From Streptomyces alanosinicus (GTDB taxonomy: Bacteria > Actinomycetota > Actinomycetes > Streptomycetales > Streptomycetaceae): a DNA stretch of 64,000 nucleotides. Position 1 is the first letter of the stretch; the number at the start of each line of letters is the position of its first letter. Made by a program: the position numbers and the translations under genes. A model generated the notes under the pieces. The model did no database searches, had not been told where the DNA came from, and worked only from the letters and a program-made list of their open reading frames with translations. Location of the stretch: NCBI RefSeq assembly GCF_014650595.1, contig NZ_BMVG01000001.1:930001-994000 (forward strand), given 5' to 3'. Shown one piece after another: positions 53,393-60,338 of the stretch.

Positions 53393-53692
53393 ATGCACAA
53401 GCTCCGCAAGGCTGCCGTTCTGGTCGCCGCTCTCGGGAGCGTCGGACTCCTGAGCGCCGGCGCCGCACACGCCGATCAGGGGATGGGCGGCAAGGGCGGA
53501 GGCGGCGGCTCCCGCTTCAGCGTCCTGCAGAGCACCACCTGCAGGTCCCACGACCTCAACGCCGACGTCCTCGGCGAGGTCGGCATCCTCAACGGCGCGC
53601 TGGGCAACGCGCTCAACGGCGAGGGCAACTCCGGTGCGCAGGAGTCGCAGCTCGGTTCGAGCATGGGCTGCAACAACAGCGTCGGCAAGTAA
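53393..53692 (+). CDS. Small secreted protein, family A (copy A3)
   Basis: 99 aa, closely matching A2: signal peptide MHKLRKAAVLVAALGSVGLLSAGAAHA, Gly-rich spacer, FSVLQSTTCRSHDLNADVLGEVGILNGALGNALNGEG and SSMGCNNS. Cys50 and Cys93 are again 43 residues apart. The ribosome site is CCGGAGAAGAC. It is followed by two back-to-back hairpins that also serve the convergent gene C1. It was probably created by tandem duplication of A2. Confidence 0.87.
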   Translation: MHKLRKAAVLVAALGSVGLLSAGAAHADQGMGGKGGGGGSRFSVLQSTTCRSHDLNADVLGEVGILNGALGNALNGEGNSGAQESQLGSSMGCNNSVGK

Positions 53693-53698
53693 CAAGCA

Positions 53699-53730
53699 GG
53701 CAGGGCCCGTCGGTCTCGGCGGGCCCTGCC
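53699..53730. terminator. Hairpin terminator after A3
   Basis: GGCAGGGCCC pairs with GGGCCCTGCC around a 12-nt spacer, 7 bp after the A3 stop. Confidence 0.75.
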
Positions 53731-53740
53731 GCCGAACATG

Positions 53741-53777
53741 AGAATGCCGGACCGGGACGATCCCGGTCCGGCATTCT
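53741..53777. terminator. Hairpin terminator before the C1 stop (convergent)
   Basis: AGAATGCCGGACCGGGA pairs perfectly over 17 bp with TCCCGGTCCGGCATTCT around a 3-nt loop. It lies 13 bp past the stop of the reverse gene C1 and backs up the A3 terminator. Confidence 0.85.
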
Positions 53778-53789
53778 GCGCTTCGCGCC

Positions 53790-54152
53790 TCAGAACCGGA
53801 TGTGCGGCTTCTTGAAGCCCTTGAAGCCCTTGAAGCCCTTGGGCACCTTGACCACGTTGTCGCACTCCACCACCGGCCCGACGTTCTTGGCGCCGCCGGC
53901 CAGCAGATCGTCGTCGGGTCCCACCACGCGCGGCCGGTCGATGACCGCGCAGTCCTGCGCCTGCTTGAGGATGTGCTTGCCGCGCTTGTCGATGCGGACT
54001 TCGCTCTTGCGCACGCAGACGGTGTCGCCCTGGGCGGTGGTCCTGCAGTCGCCCTTGGGGCCGTCGGCGTGCGCGTGCGCGGCGCCGACACAGATCACCG
54101 CGAGACTTCCGACGAGCCCTGTGACGGTCGCAATCTTCTGCGGAGTGAACAT
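53790..54152 (-). CDS. Small secreted protein, family C (copy C1)
   Basis: 120 aa. The signal peptide MFTPQKIATVTGLVGSLAVICVGAAHA is followed by a mature domain with four cysteines at 36, 46, 68 and 97 (GDCRTT, DTVCVRK, AQDCAVID, VECDNV). Its paralogue C2 (54962-55294) has cysteines at 36, 46, 66 and 91, pointing to two conserved disulfides. The C-terminus is basic with KGFKGFKGFKK, encoded by three 9-bp repeats (53812-53838). The leader GCAAAGGAACGCAGCGC is shared with C2. The function is unknown. Confidence 0.85.
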   Translation of the reverse strand: MFTPQKIATVTGLVGSLAVICVGAAHAHADGPKGDCRTTAQGDTVCVRKSEVRIDKRGKHILKQAQDCAVIDRPRVVGPDDDLLAGGAKNVGPVVECDNVVKVPKGFKGFKGFKKPHIRF

Positions 54153-54515
54153 GCGCTGCGTTCCTTTGCACTGGAGGCCCGGGTGCCCGTCGTTGACCGA
54201 CGTGCACCCGGGCCTTGGAGAAGGTCGAAAGTGGGGACCCGGCGCCTGGACGCGGTTCCGGGTGCGTCCGGCGGTGGCATTGCCGCAGCCCGGACGCACA
54301 CCCTGAGGGGGTCTGCCGCGCGTCCGGGCTGCCTTCGCCATGGGGTATTACTCAGCACACCGGTGAACCGTCCGAGTCGGTCCGGTACAGGGACGTACAG
54401 TTCGTACGATGTGCATATCGCGTTCCAAATGAATGCCGATGCGCTACGACATGAATGCCGATGCGCTACGACCGCTGCACGCGCTCACACCCGCGCATCG
54501 TGGACCTCGTTGGTC
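54153..54515. other. Gene-free stretch between C1 and the Gly-rich secreted gene
   Basis: 363 bp without a supported gene. Near C1 it holds a strong hairpin (GGCCCGGGTG...CACCCGGGCC, about 54176-54213) in the C1 leader region. At 54429-54472 it holds a perfect 22-bp tandem duplication. The C1 promoter must lie here. Confidence 0.5.
54429..54472 (+). repeat. Perfect 22-bp tandem duplication
   Basis: ATGAATGCCGATGCGCTACG-AC occurs at 54429-54450 and again at 54451-54472 without a mismatch, in non-coding sequence just past the stop of the Gly-rich secreted gene. Confidence 0.9.
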
Positions 54516-54800
54516 TTACTGGTCGTTGCCGGGGGCGCCACCGCCGCCGTTGTCACCACCGCCGTTGCCGTAACCACCCTCCTGGGGAGCGGGGTCGTCG
54601 TGGCCCTGCGGCTGGCCCCCGTACGGGCGCCCGAAGGTGCTGCCGTACGTGGCGACGGCGTTGGCCGACGAGTTGGCCACAGCGGTGATCTCCTGCGGGG
54701 TGTGGTCGTCGTAGCCGCCGGCGAAGCTGACACCGACGCCGAGGGTGGACAGACCCGCGAGCGTCGCCGCTACGACCGCCGCACGCTGAAACTTACGCAT
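54516..54800 (-). CDS. Small secreted Gly/Asp-rich protein
   Basis: 94 aa. The signal peptide MRKFQRAAVVAATLAGLSTLGVGVSFA resembles those of families A and B. The mature part has no cysteine: NSSANAVATYGSTFGRPYGGQPQ and a Gly/Asn/Asp-rich tail (GGYGNGGGDNGGGGAPGNDQ). The ribosome site is GAAAGGCTCAATC. Its upstream region shares a promoter-like motif with that of B2. It looks like a flexible surface protein; the function is unknown. Confidence 0.83.
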   Translation of the reverse strand: MRKFQRAAVVAATLAGLSTLGVGVSFAGGYDDHTPQEITAVANSSANAVATYGSTFGRPYGGQPQGHDDPAPQEGGYGNGGGDNGGGGAPGNDQ

Positions 54801-54831
54801 GATTGAGCCTTTCTTGCCCGGGCACGCAGCC

Positions 54832-54874
54832 CTGGTTGACTACCTGGAGTGAGCATATACACACAATAGGTAGC
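54832..54874 (-). promoter_or_regulatory. Promoter-like motif shared by the Gly-rich gene and B2
   Basis: On the reverse strand this reads GCTACC-TA-TGTGTG..GCTCACTCC.GGTAG.CAACCAG. The same ordered words occur upstream of B2 at 55749-55787. They lie 32-75 bp and 36-74 bp before the respective start codons. Confidence 0.55.
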
Positions 54875-54961
54875 AAATCGGGCATTTTTGGTCATGCGTC
54901 GTGTCGACTTACGGCTCCGGTCTGCGTCACGGGGTTCGCCGGGAGATTCCCGCCCGAAGGC

Positions 54962-55294
54962 TCAATCGAACAGGCCGGAAAAATCTGATTTACCGTCGCC
55001 CTTGTCACGGGGCGGCGCGGAACAGGTCACTTCGGGGCCGTACTTGATGGTGCCGTTCCCCAGCGCGGCGGGAAGGGTGAGCGGCTGCATCGGCGTGCAG
55101 GTGTCCGAGTGGGGGATGTACCCGTCCTCGGGGATCTCGCCCTGGACCCGCTGGATGCAGGTGACGCCGCCCTGGAGGTCGCGCTTGCAGCCTCCCGGGT
55201 CGGCCGCGGTGGACGCGTGGGCGAAGCCGACGCAGGTCACGGCGAGGCCACCGAGGAGCCCCGAGACTGCCGCGATCTTCTTTCTACTGAGCAT
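54962..55294 (-). CDS. Small secreted protein, family C (copy C2)
   Basis: 110 aa. The signal peptide MLSRKKIAAVSGLLGGLAVTCVGFAHA is closely related to that of C1, including the conserved Cys21. The mature cysteines are at 36, 46, 66 and 91 (GGCKRD, VTCIQR, DTCTPM, VTCSAP). The leader GCAAAGGAAACGCATCAC matches C1, and an inverted repeat (CGGGCAC...GTGCCCG) again lies just upstream. The C-terminus is acidic (DFSGLFD), unlike the basic tail of C1, so the two could interact. The function is unknown. Confidence 0.85.
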   Translation of the reverse strand: MLSRKKIAAVSGLLGGLAVTCVGFAHASTAADPGGCKRDLQGGVTCIQRVQGEIPEDGYIPHSDTCTPMQPLTLPAALGNGTIKYGPEVTCSAPPRDKGDGKSDFSGLFD

Positions 55295-55467
55295 GTGATG
55301 CGTTTCCTTTGCGGGGATCGCCCGGGCACCGTGCGCCACGAACCGGCCGTGCCCGGCCTCGATTTCGTCCTGGAGAGCCGGGTGACCGGCCGAGCGTGCG
55401 GGGAACCCTTCGGAGGGTGACCCGAAGGGTTCCACGGAAGGCGTCGCGCGTGATGACGCCGTCGGCC

Positions 55468-55713
55468 TCAGCCGGTGAAGGCGTTGTTGAACTGGCCGCA
55501 GGTGGTGTCCAGGGTCTGCGACAGACCGAGCACGCTGACCGGCAGGCTGCCGTCGGCCACCGTCTGCGGGCTGCACTCCTGGTAGGGGCGGTACATGTCG
55601 TTCACCTCCAACCCGCGGCCACCATGGGCGAAGGCGGTGCCGGCACCCGCACCGACGCCGGCCAGACCGCCGGCCGCCACTGCTGCGATCACGACTTGCT
55701 GAAGCTTGCGCAT
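55468..55713 (-). CDS. Small secreted protein, family B (copy B2)
   Basis: 81 aa from the ATG at 55713, which carries the leader GAAGAACCGAGGGTTCC, a variant of the B1 leader; the longer frame to 55743 is rejected. The signal peptide MRKLQQVVIAAVAAGG is followed by YRPYQECSPQ...LDTTCGQFNNAFTG. Cys47 and Cys72 are 25 residues apart, as in B1, but the long Gln/Pro linker of B1 is absent. It is last in the reverse-strand group of the cluster. The function is unknown. Confidence 0.85.
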   Translation of the reverse strand: MRKLQQVVIAAVAAGGLAGVGAGAGTAFAHGGRGLEVNDMYRPYQECSPQTVADGSLPVSVLGLSQTLDTTCGQFNNAFTG

Positions 55714-55748
55714 GGAACCCTCGGTTCTTCCTTGCTTGGACATCGGGG

Positions 55749-55787
55749 CTGATTGCCTACCGTGACTGAGCGAACACTACCAGTAGC
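55749..55787 (-). promoter_or_regulatory. Promoter-like motif upstream of B2
   Basis: On the reverse strand the words GCTAC..GTAGTGTT.GCTCAGTC..GGTAG.CAATCAG match the motif at 54832-54874 in order and spacing. Confidence 0.55.
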
Positions 55788-55940
55788 GATACACCGTATT
55801 CCACTTTGCCGGATATCCGTGTCCAAAAGGGGACATGAACACCGGGGCTTTTCCCGATGACCCCAACTACCGCCATGACATGGGGAGTTGCCCTTCGGCG
55901 CGCCAACGGGAATGTGGGACACGGCAGTTGTCCGGCGGTA

Positions 55941-57353
55941 CTACGAAAAGGTCGGCTCCGTGGCCAGGACGCGATTGTGCGCGGGCACGGACACGATGAG
56001 ATCGCGCAGTGCCTCGACGTAACACCGCATGTTCTTGTAGGCGATGTCGGTGTCCGGGTAGCGGCAGGCGAGCCAGAACCCCTCGTGCAGCCGGGTGATC
56101 CAGACACACACCTGGTCGCCGTACGACACCCGGAGCAGACCGTAGGCCTTCTGCTCCAGCCAGCTCTCCGCGCCGGGGACGACGCGGGCGTCCACGTACG
56201 AGACGATCGAGTACAGGTCGGGCGAGGTCGGGCGGAAGTCGGCGCCGAGCAGCCGCAGTACGCGCGCCAGCGGAATGCGGGCCAGCTGCCGGTTGGCCTG
56301 CAACTCGGTGCGGACCGCGGCGAGTGCGCCGTCGAAGTCCCGTGCCGCGGGCACCTCGATCGGCGCGCCGCCGACGTACCAGCCGACCGAGTCCGACCAC
56401 GCGGACTTCACCCGGGTGTGGAACGGCACGACCGTGCGGTAGACCGGCTGCCCGCCGAGCTGGTGCACGATCAGACTGGTCGCGGCCAGCACGCCCACCA
56501 TGCTGCCGCCGTAGGGCCGGCAGTAGGTCTCGAACGCGGCGGCGACGTCCGCGTCGACGAGCGGCTCGCGCATCAGCTTCTGGGCGGGCAGCGGGCCACC
56601 GGGGCGCAGACCGAGGTCGACGGGGAAGTCCGGCAGGGTGCCGTCGCCGCGGGCGATGAACTCCCGCCAGCGGGCGACGATCGCGTGTGTGTCGTCGATG
56701 CCGTCCGCGTTCGCCCGTTCCAGCTCGCAGAAGTCGACGTAACTGCCCACGGACGCCTCGGTCAGGGGCCGGCCCGCGGCGGCCGCCCGGTAGAGCTCGT
56801 GGATCTCGTCCGGGATGCGCTGCAGGGAGTAGGCGTCGACGTTGGTGTGGTCGAACGCCAGGTACACGCTGGTGGAATCGTCACGGACGACGGCCGCGTA
56901 GATGAAGTTGGGCCAGCCGAGCGCGTCCGCCGCGACATCGAACCGGTCCTGCAGATAACGGATCAGGGTGTCCGCGTCGGTGAAGTCGCCGATCACCTCG
57001 CGGTGCAGGGACACATCGTCCTCGTCGAGCGTGAACCGGTGCATGTCGTCGCCGGCCCAGCGAAAGCCGCTGCGCAGCGTCTCGTGCCGCAGGGTCCAGC
57101 CGCGCAACGCCTGTTCCAGTGCGTCGAGATCGGCCCGGTCCGGCAGGTCGAAGGCCGTGCCGATCCACGTCGGCACGAACAGTCCGTCCTCACGCACCGA
57201 ACGCGCGGTCCTGATGTGCGACTCCTGGATGTACGCCGGTGGCCGCGGATCCGGCGGCAGCGCTGCCGCGGTCGCGACGGTCGCCGGGCTGAACGTCCAC
57301 TCGACGAGGCGTCCGGGCCGCACTTCACAGCGCTGAATGTCAGAAATTCGCAC
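55941..57353 (-). CDS. Free-standing condensation-domain (PapA-like) acyltransferase
   Basis: 470 aa, the length of a single NRPS condensation domain with both lobes (for example LEQALRGWTLRHETLRSGFRW and the C-lobe YRTVVPFHTRVKSAWSDSVGWYVGGAPIEVP). The catalytic HHxxxDG motif reads DHTNVDA near residue 167, keeping the second His and the Asp but with Asp for the first His. Such enzymes form amide or ester bonds or act as PapA-type acyltransferases. No adenylation or carrier domain is nearby. It is 237 bp upstream of, and in the same direction as, the gene-free end of the melC unit. The substrate is unknown; it could acylate a surface lipid or secreted metabolite. Confidence 0.85.
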   Translation of the reverse strand: MRISDIQRCEVRPGRLVEWTFSPATVATAAALPPDPRPPAYIQESHIRTARSVREDGLFVPTWIGTAFDLPDRADLDALEQALRGWTLRHETLRSGFRWAGDDMHRFTLDEDDVSLHREVIGDFTDADTLIRYLQDRFDVAADALGWPNFIYAAVVRDDSTSVYLAFDHTNVDAYSLQRIPDEIHELYRAAAAGRPLTEASVGSYVDFCELERANADGIDDTHAIVARWREFIARGDGTLPDFPVDLGLRPGGPLPAQKLMREPLVDADVAAAFETYCRPYGGSMVGVLAATSLIVHQLGGQPVYRTVVPFHTRVKSAWSDSVGWYVGGAPIEVPAARDFDGALAAVRTELQANRQLARIPLARVLRLLGADFRPTSPDLYSIVSYVDARVVPGAESWLEQKAYGLLRVSYGDQVCVWITRLHEGFWLACRYPDTDIAYKNMRCYVEALRDLIVSVPAHNRVLATEPTFS

Positions 57354-57539
57354 AGGGGCGTCTCCTTCGCAGAAGACTCAGACTTGGTCAACGGAGAGCC
57401 GTGCACCGGACGGATGTTGCCGTGTCGCCGGCTTTTCAGCGGGACGTGTGACGTCTCGAACGGCAAAGCGAACGGCGGGGAGAACGGTGAACGGGCAGGA
57501 CCGCGGTCGGAGTTGACGGACGGGGTGCACGACATGGGG

Positions 57540-57574
57540 GAAGGGCCCCGGCACCGTGAGCGCCGGGGCCCTTC
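57540..57574. terminator. Hairpin terminator of the melC operon
   Basis: GAAGGGCCCCGGC pairs perfectly with GCCGGGGCCCTTC around a 9-nt loop, 16 bp after the melC2 stop. Confidence 0.85.
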
Positions 57575-57590
57575 GGGGATCCTCGCGGCC

Positions 57591-58457
57591 TCACTCGTAG
57601 CGGTAGACCCCGCTCATGTCCTCCAGGTCGTCCGGGGTCACGTCCCACGGTGGCAGCCGGTCGTGCCGGGCCACCACCCGGTCGTGCTGGGCACTGCGCT
57701 CCCCGGGCGGCGTGGCCGGAAGGTAGCGGTGCTCGCGGTACCGCTGCTGCCAGCGGACCCACTGCAGGTCGACGAAGGCGTGGTGCAGCCAGAACACCGG
57801 GTCGTTGACGGCGGCGCCGCCGACCATCACCCCGCCGATCCAGCGGTGCACCCGGTTGTGGTTGTGCCAGGAGACCTTGCCCCGGCCCTGTCCCCACCCC
57901 TCCAGCTTGTTGCGGAAACCCCGGGTGACCGTCGAGTCCCAGGGCGCCGTGTCGTAGACCGGGTCGGCCATCGCCACCTCCACGTCCTGCGCGGTCGGCA
58001 GCTGGATCGGGTCGCGGGCACGGCCGAGGTCGCGGGTGAGGTAGCGCCGGTCGGTGACGTTCTCGGTGAGCCTCCAGTGGCCGGACCGGTAGGCGAACGG
58101 GCCGTTCATCACCTGCTTGTCCGAGCGCCGTCCGTTGCCGCCGAGCAGGTCGTCGGTCCACGGCACGGAGGTGGGCGTGCGGTCGCGGGTCCAGTCCCAG
58201 TACGGCACGGTCACCGAGTCGTCCACCCGGCGCAGCGCCCGCTCCAGGTCCAGCAGGAGCTTGCGGTGCCAGGGCAGGAAGGAGGGCGCCATGTGGGCGG
58301 TGCGCAGGCCGCTCTCCCCGTCGGGGGTGTTGAAGTCGATGTGCATGCGCACGAACTCGTCGTACTCACCACTCCGTTTGACCTCCAGCAGGGCGCCCAC
58401 GAACCGTCGCCGCTCGCCGGCGGTCAGCCTGTTGACGTTCTTACGCGTGTACGCCAT
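57591..58457 (-). CDS. melC2: Tyrosinase (monophenol monooxygenase)
   Basis: 288 aa from the ATG at 58457 (GGGAGGCGGGC upstream). This binuclear copper enzyme oxidises tyrosine to dopaquinone, the first step to melanin. Copper ligands are visible: CuA His39, His55 (RTAHMAPSF) and His64 (LPWHRKLLLDLE); CuB His200 and His204 (HNHNRVHRWIGG) and His226 (DPVFWLHHAFVD). There is no signal peptide of its own, as expected, since export and copper loading depend on MelC1. It overlaps the melC1 end by 17 bp. Confidence 0.96.
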   Translation of the reverse strand: MAYTRKNVNRLTAGERRRFVGALLEVKRSGEYDEFVRMHIDFNTPDGESGLRTAHMAPSFLPWHRKLLLDLERALRRVDDSVTVPYWDWTRDRTPTSVPWTDDLLGGNGRRSDKQVMNGPFAYRSGHWRLTENVTDRRYLTRDLGRARDPIQLPTAQDVEVAMADPVYDTAPWDSTVTRGFRNKLEGWGQGRGKVSWHNHNRVHRWIGGVMVGGAAVNDPVFWLHHAFVDLQWVRWQQRYREHRYLPATPPGERSAQHDRVVARHDRLPPWDVTPDDLEDMSGVYRYE

Positions 58458-58950
58458 GCCCGCCTCCCGTGTGCATCGGCCCCTCACCCATCGGCCCCGG
58501 TGCCAGGTCGTGCAGTTGCTCGTCGGGGCCCAGCTCGTCGACCGCCGCGCGGGCCGCGGCCAGCGGGGTCGGGTACGAGCGGTAGTGGTCGACCATGCTC
58601 AGCCAGCTGCCGTCGGCGCGGCGCATCAGATGCAGCCGGCGGCCGTCGATCGTGACCTCCCACAGAGCGCCGCCGCCACCGCCTACGGCCCGGTGGGCCG
58701 CGCGGACCTCGACGCCGCGGATGCGGCGGCCCCGGTAGGTCTCGTCGAAGGCGTTGGCCCGCCGGCCGTCGTCCGGGGCATGCTCGTCGCGCCCGCAGGC
58801 CGCGACCGCGGGGGCGAGTGCCGCGGCGACGGCCGAGGAGAGCAGTCCCCTGGTCACGTCCCGCCGTGTTCTGCCCTGGGGCCGCGCTCCGTCCGCGGCC
58901 GGCACGGAGTGCCGTCCGCCCGCCGGCGCTCCGCCGACACCTGGAACCAT
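58441..58950 (-). CDS. melC1: Tyrosinase copper chaperone/cofactor MelC1
   Basis: 169 aa from the ATG at 58950 (GAGGAGTGAACG upstream). A Tat-type signal (RRDVTRGLLSSAVAAALAPAVAAC) carries the MelC1-MelC2 complex out. The chaperone domain follows: AFDETYRGRRIRGVEV, LHLMRRADGSWLSMVDHYRSYPTPLAAARAAVDEL, with the Met/His copper-binding residues. The signal also ends in a Cys that could be lipidated (AAC), which is unusual. It is about 20 residues longer than typical MelC1. It forms a translationally coupled pair with melC2. Confidence 0.93.
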   Translation of the reverse strand: MVPGVGGAPAGGRHSVPAADGARPQGRTRRDVTRGLLSSAVAAALAPAVAACGRDEHAPDDGRRANAFDETYRGRRIRGVEVRAAHRAVGGGGGALWEVTIDGRRLHLMRRADGSWLSMVDHYRSYPTPLAAARAAVDELGPDEQLHDLAPGPMGEGPMHTGGGHGVHA

Positions 58951-59083
58951 CGTTCACTCCTCGTCCGGTTCGGTTGTCCGAGGCGGTAACAGCCGGACGG
59001 CACTCGCGGTCACCGCCGTGCGGCCGGACCGGTGACCGCCGTACCGGTGACATGCGCCGGCCGGTGGCGGAGTACCGGCGGCC

Positions 59084-59686
59084 TCAGCCGGTCCAGAAGT
59101 CCCACCAGCGGGTCAGGATCAGCATGCCGACGACCCCGGTGTGCAGCAGCGGCAGCACCCAGGTGAACTCGGCGAAGAACGCCCGCAGCGGGGCCGGCGC
59201 GGGCAGGAACCGGTGGCGTACGGCGAACGAGGTGACGTACCAGAACATCAGGATCGTGGCGACCCAGGCGAGAGCGCACCACAGGCACAGCGCGCCGATC
59301 CGGTACAGCGACTCGAACTGCAGCCACGACACGAACCCGATCCCGAACAGACAGCCCGCGTCGAAGGCCAGCCAGTACCAGCGCGGGAAGGCGGCGCCCG
59401 CGAGCAGGCTCATGCCGACGCAGATCACGATGCCGTAGGCCACGAGGCCGAGCATCGGGTTGGGGAAGCCGAAGACCGCGGCCTGCGGGCTCTTCATGAC
59501 GCTGCCGCAGGACACCACCGGATTGAGGCTGCAGCCCGGTGTGAAGCCCGGGTTCTGGAGCAGCTTGAACTTGTCGAGGGTGATGACCCAGGAGGCCAGC
59601 AGTCCGGCCGCGCCGGTGAGCACCAGGAGCAGCGCGAAGCCGCGGCCCGCGCCCGTCGTCCGGTGCGCGCTCACCCGGTCAGACAC
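59084..59686 (-). CDS. Vitamin K epoxide reductase (VKOR) family thiol oxidase
   Basis: 200 aa with four to five membrane spans. The loop cysteine pair is in TPGCSLNPVVSCGSVM (Cys52, Cys60) and the quinone-reducing CLWC is at 134-137. Bacterial VKORs re-oxidise DsbA-like proteins and so drive disulfide formation outside the membrane. The GTG start overlaps the stop of the upstream secreted-protein gene by 8 bp, so the two are coupled; melC1 starts 133 bp downstream. Its position near many Cys-bearing secreted proteins suggests a role in their folding. Confidence 0.9.
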   Translation of the reverse strand: MSDRVSAHRTTGAGRGFALLLVLTGAAGLLASWVITLDKFKLLQNPGFTPGCSLNPVVSCGSVMKSPQAAVFGFPNPMLGLVAYGIVICVGMSLLAGAAFPRWYWLAFDAGCLFGIGFVSWLQFESLYRIGALCLWCALAWVATILMFWYVTSFAVRHRFLPAPAPLRAFFAEFTWVLPLLHTGVVGMLILTRWWDFWTG

Positions 59687-60338
59687 CCGGCAGTGAGGGA
59701 GGCGGGGGCAGGGCCGGCAGCCCGGGCAGGTTGGGCACGGCCGGTCCGCCGGACAGCAGCACGGCGGCGAGGCAGCCGACGAGGCCGGTCAGCACCGCGG
59801 TGACCGCCGGGGCGGCCTTGCTCGCGTCACCGGAGGTGATGGCCTTCGGCAGGGCGTCCAGCGCCTTGGTGAGGCCGGCGAGGGCGTCGCCCGCGAGGTC
59901 GGCCCGCTCCTTGGCGCCCGGCGGCTTCGGCGCGGGCTTCGTGTGCGGGGCCGGCTTCGTGTGCGGGGGCTGCCAGCCCGGGGCCGGTTTGGTGTGCGGG
60001 GACAGCGGGCCGGCGGCCGGTGCCGCCGCGGTCACCTTGGCGATGGCGTCCTTGGCGGCCTGGACGAGCGCATCGGCCTGGGCGGTGGGCAGCTGTCCGT
60101 TGTCGGCCTTGAGCACCGCGCTCAGCAGATCGCTGACCGGGGTGAGCACGATCCCGAGGTTGGCGAGGAGCTGGACCTGTACGAGGAGCGCGTCCGCGCC
60201 GGGGACGGGCGTGTGGGCGGTCGCGTCGACGCGTTCCCGGGTGGAGTCGGCCGCGACGGCGGCCGGGCCGGTGGCACCGGCCAGAAGGGTGACGCACAGC
60301 GTGGTGCTCGCGATGCGCCGGACGGGCAGACCACCCAT
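59679..60338 (-). CDS. Secreted helical protein with HTKPAP repeats
   Basis: 219 aa from the ATG at 60338 (AAAGGAACCCCCC upstream). A signal peptide ends at about TGPAAVAAD. Two helical regions (VQVQLLANLGIVLTPVSDLLSAVLKADNG and LAGDALAGLTKALDALPKAI) flank a Pro-rich linker with PHTKPAP repeats. A hydrophobic Cys-containing stretch (LTGLVGCLAAVLLSGG) and a PPLP-type tail end the protein. No family is recognised. It is coupled to the VKOR gene. Confidence 0.75.
   Translation of the reverse strand: MGGLPVRRIASTTLCVTLLAGATGPAAVAADSTRERVDATAHTPVPGADALLVQVQLLANLGIVLTPVSDLLSAVLKADNGQLPTAQADALVQAAKDAIAKVTAAAPAAGPLSPHTKPAPGWQPPHTKPAPHTKPAPKPPGAKERADLAGDALAGLTKALDALPKAITSGDASKAAPAVTAVLTGLVGCLAAVLLSGGPAVPNLPGLPALPPPPSLPGV

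Noticed and set aside
50517..53692. Chaplin genes
   Set aside because: Size, signal peptides and neighbourhood first suggested chaplins, but the chaplin domain (GN-rich core with two Cys about 31 apart) is absent; spacing here is 43 and the core sequence differs.
55857..58655. 932-codon forward frame opposite the condensation and tyrosinase genes
   Set aside because: Shadow frame; the reverse strand has full catalytic motifs.
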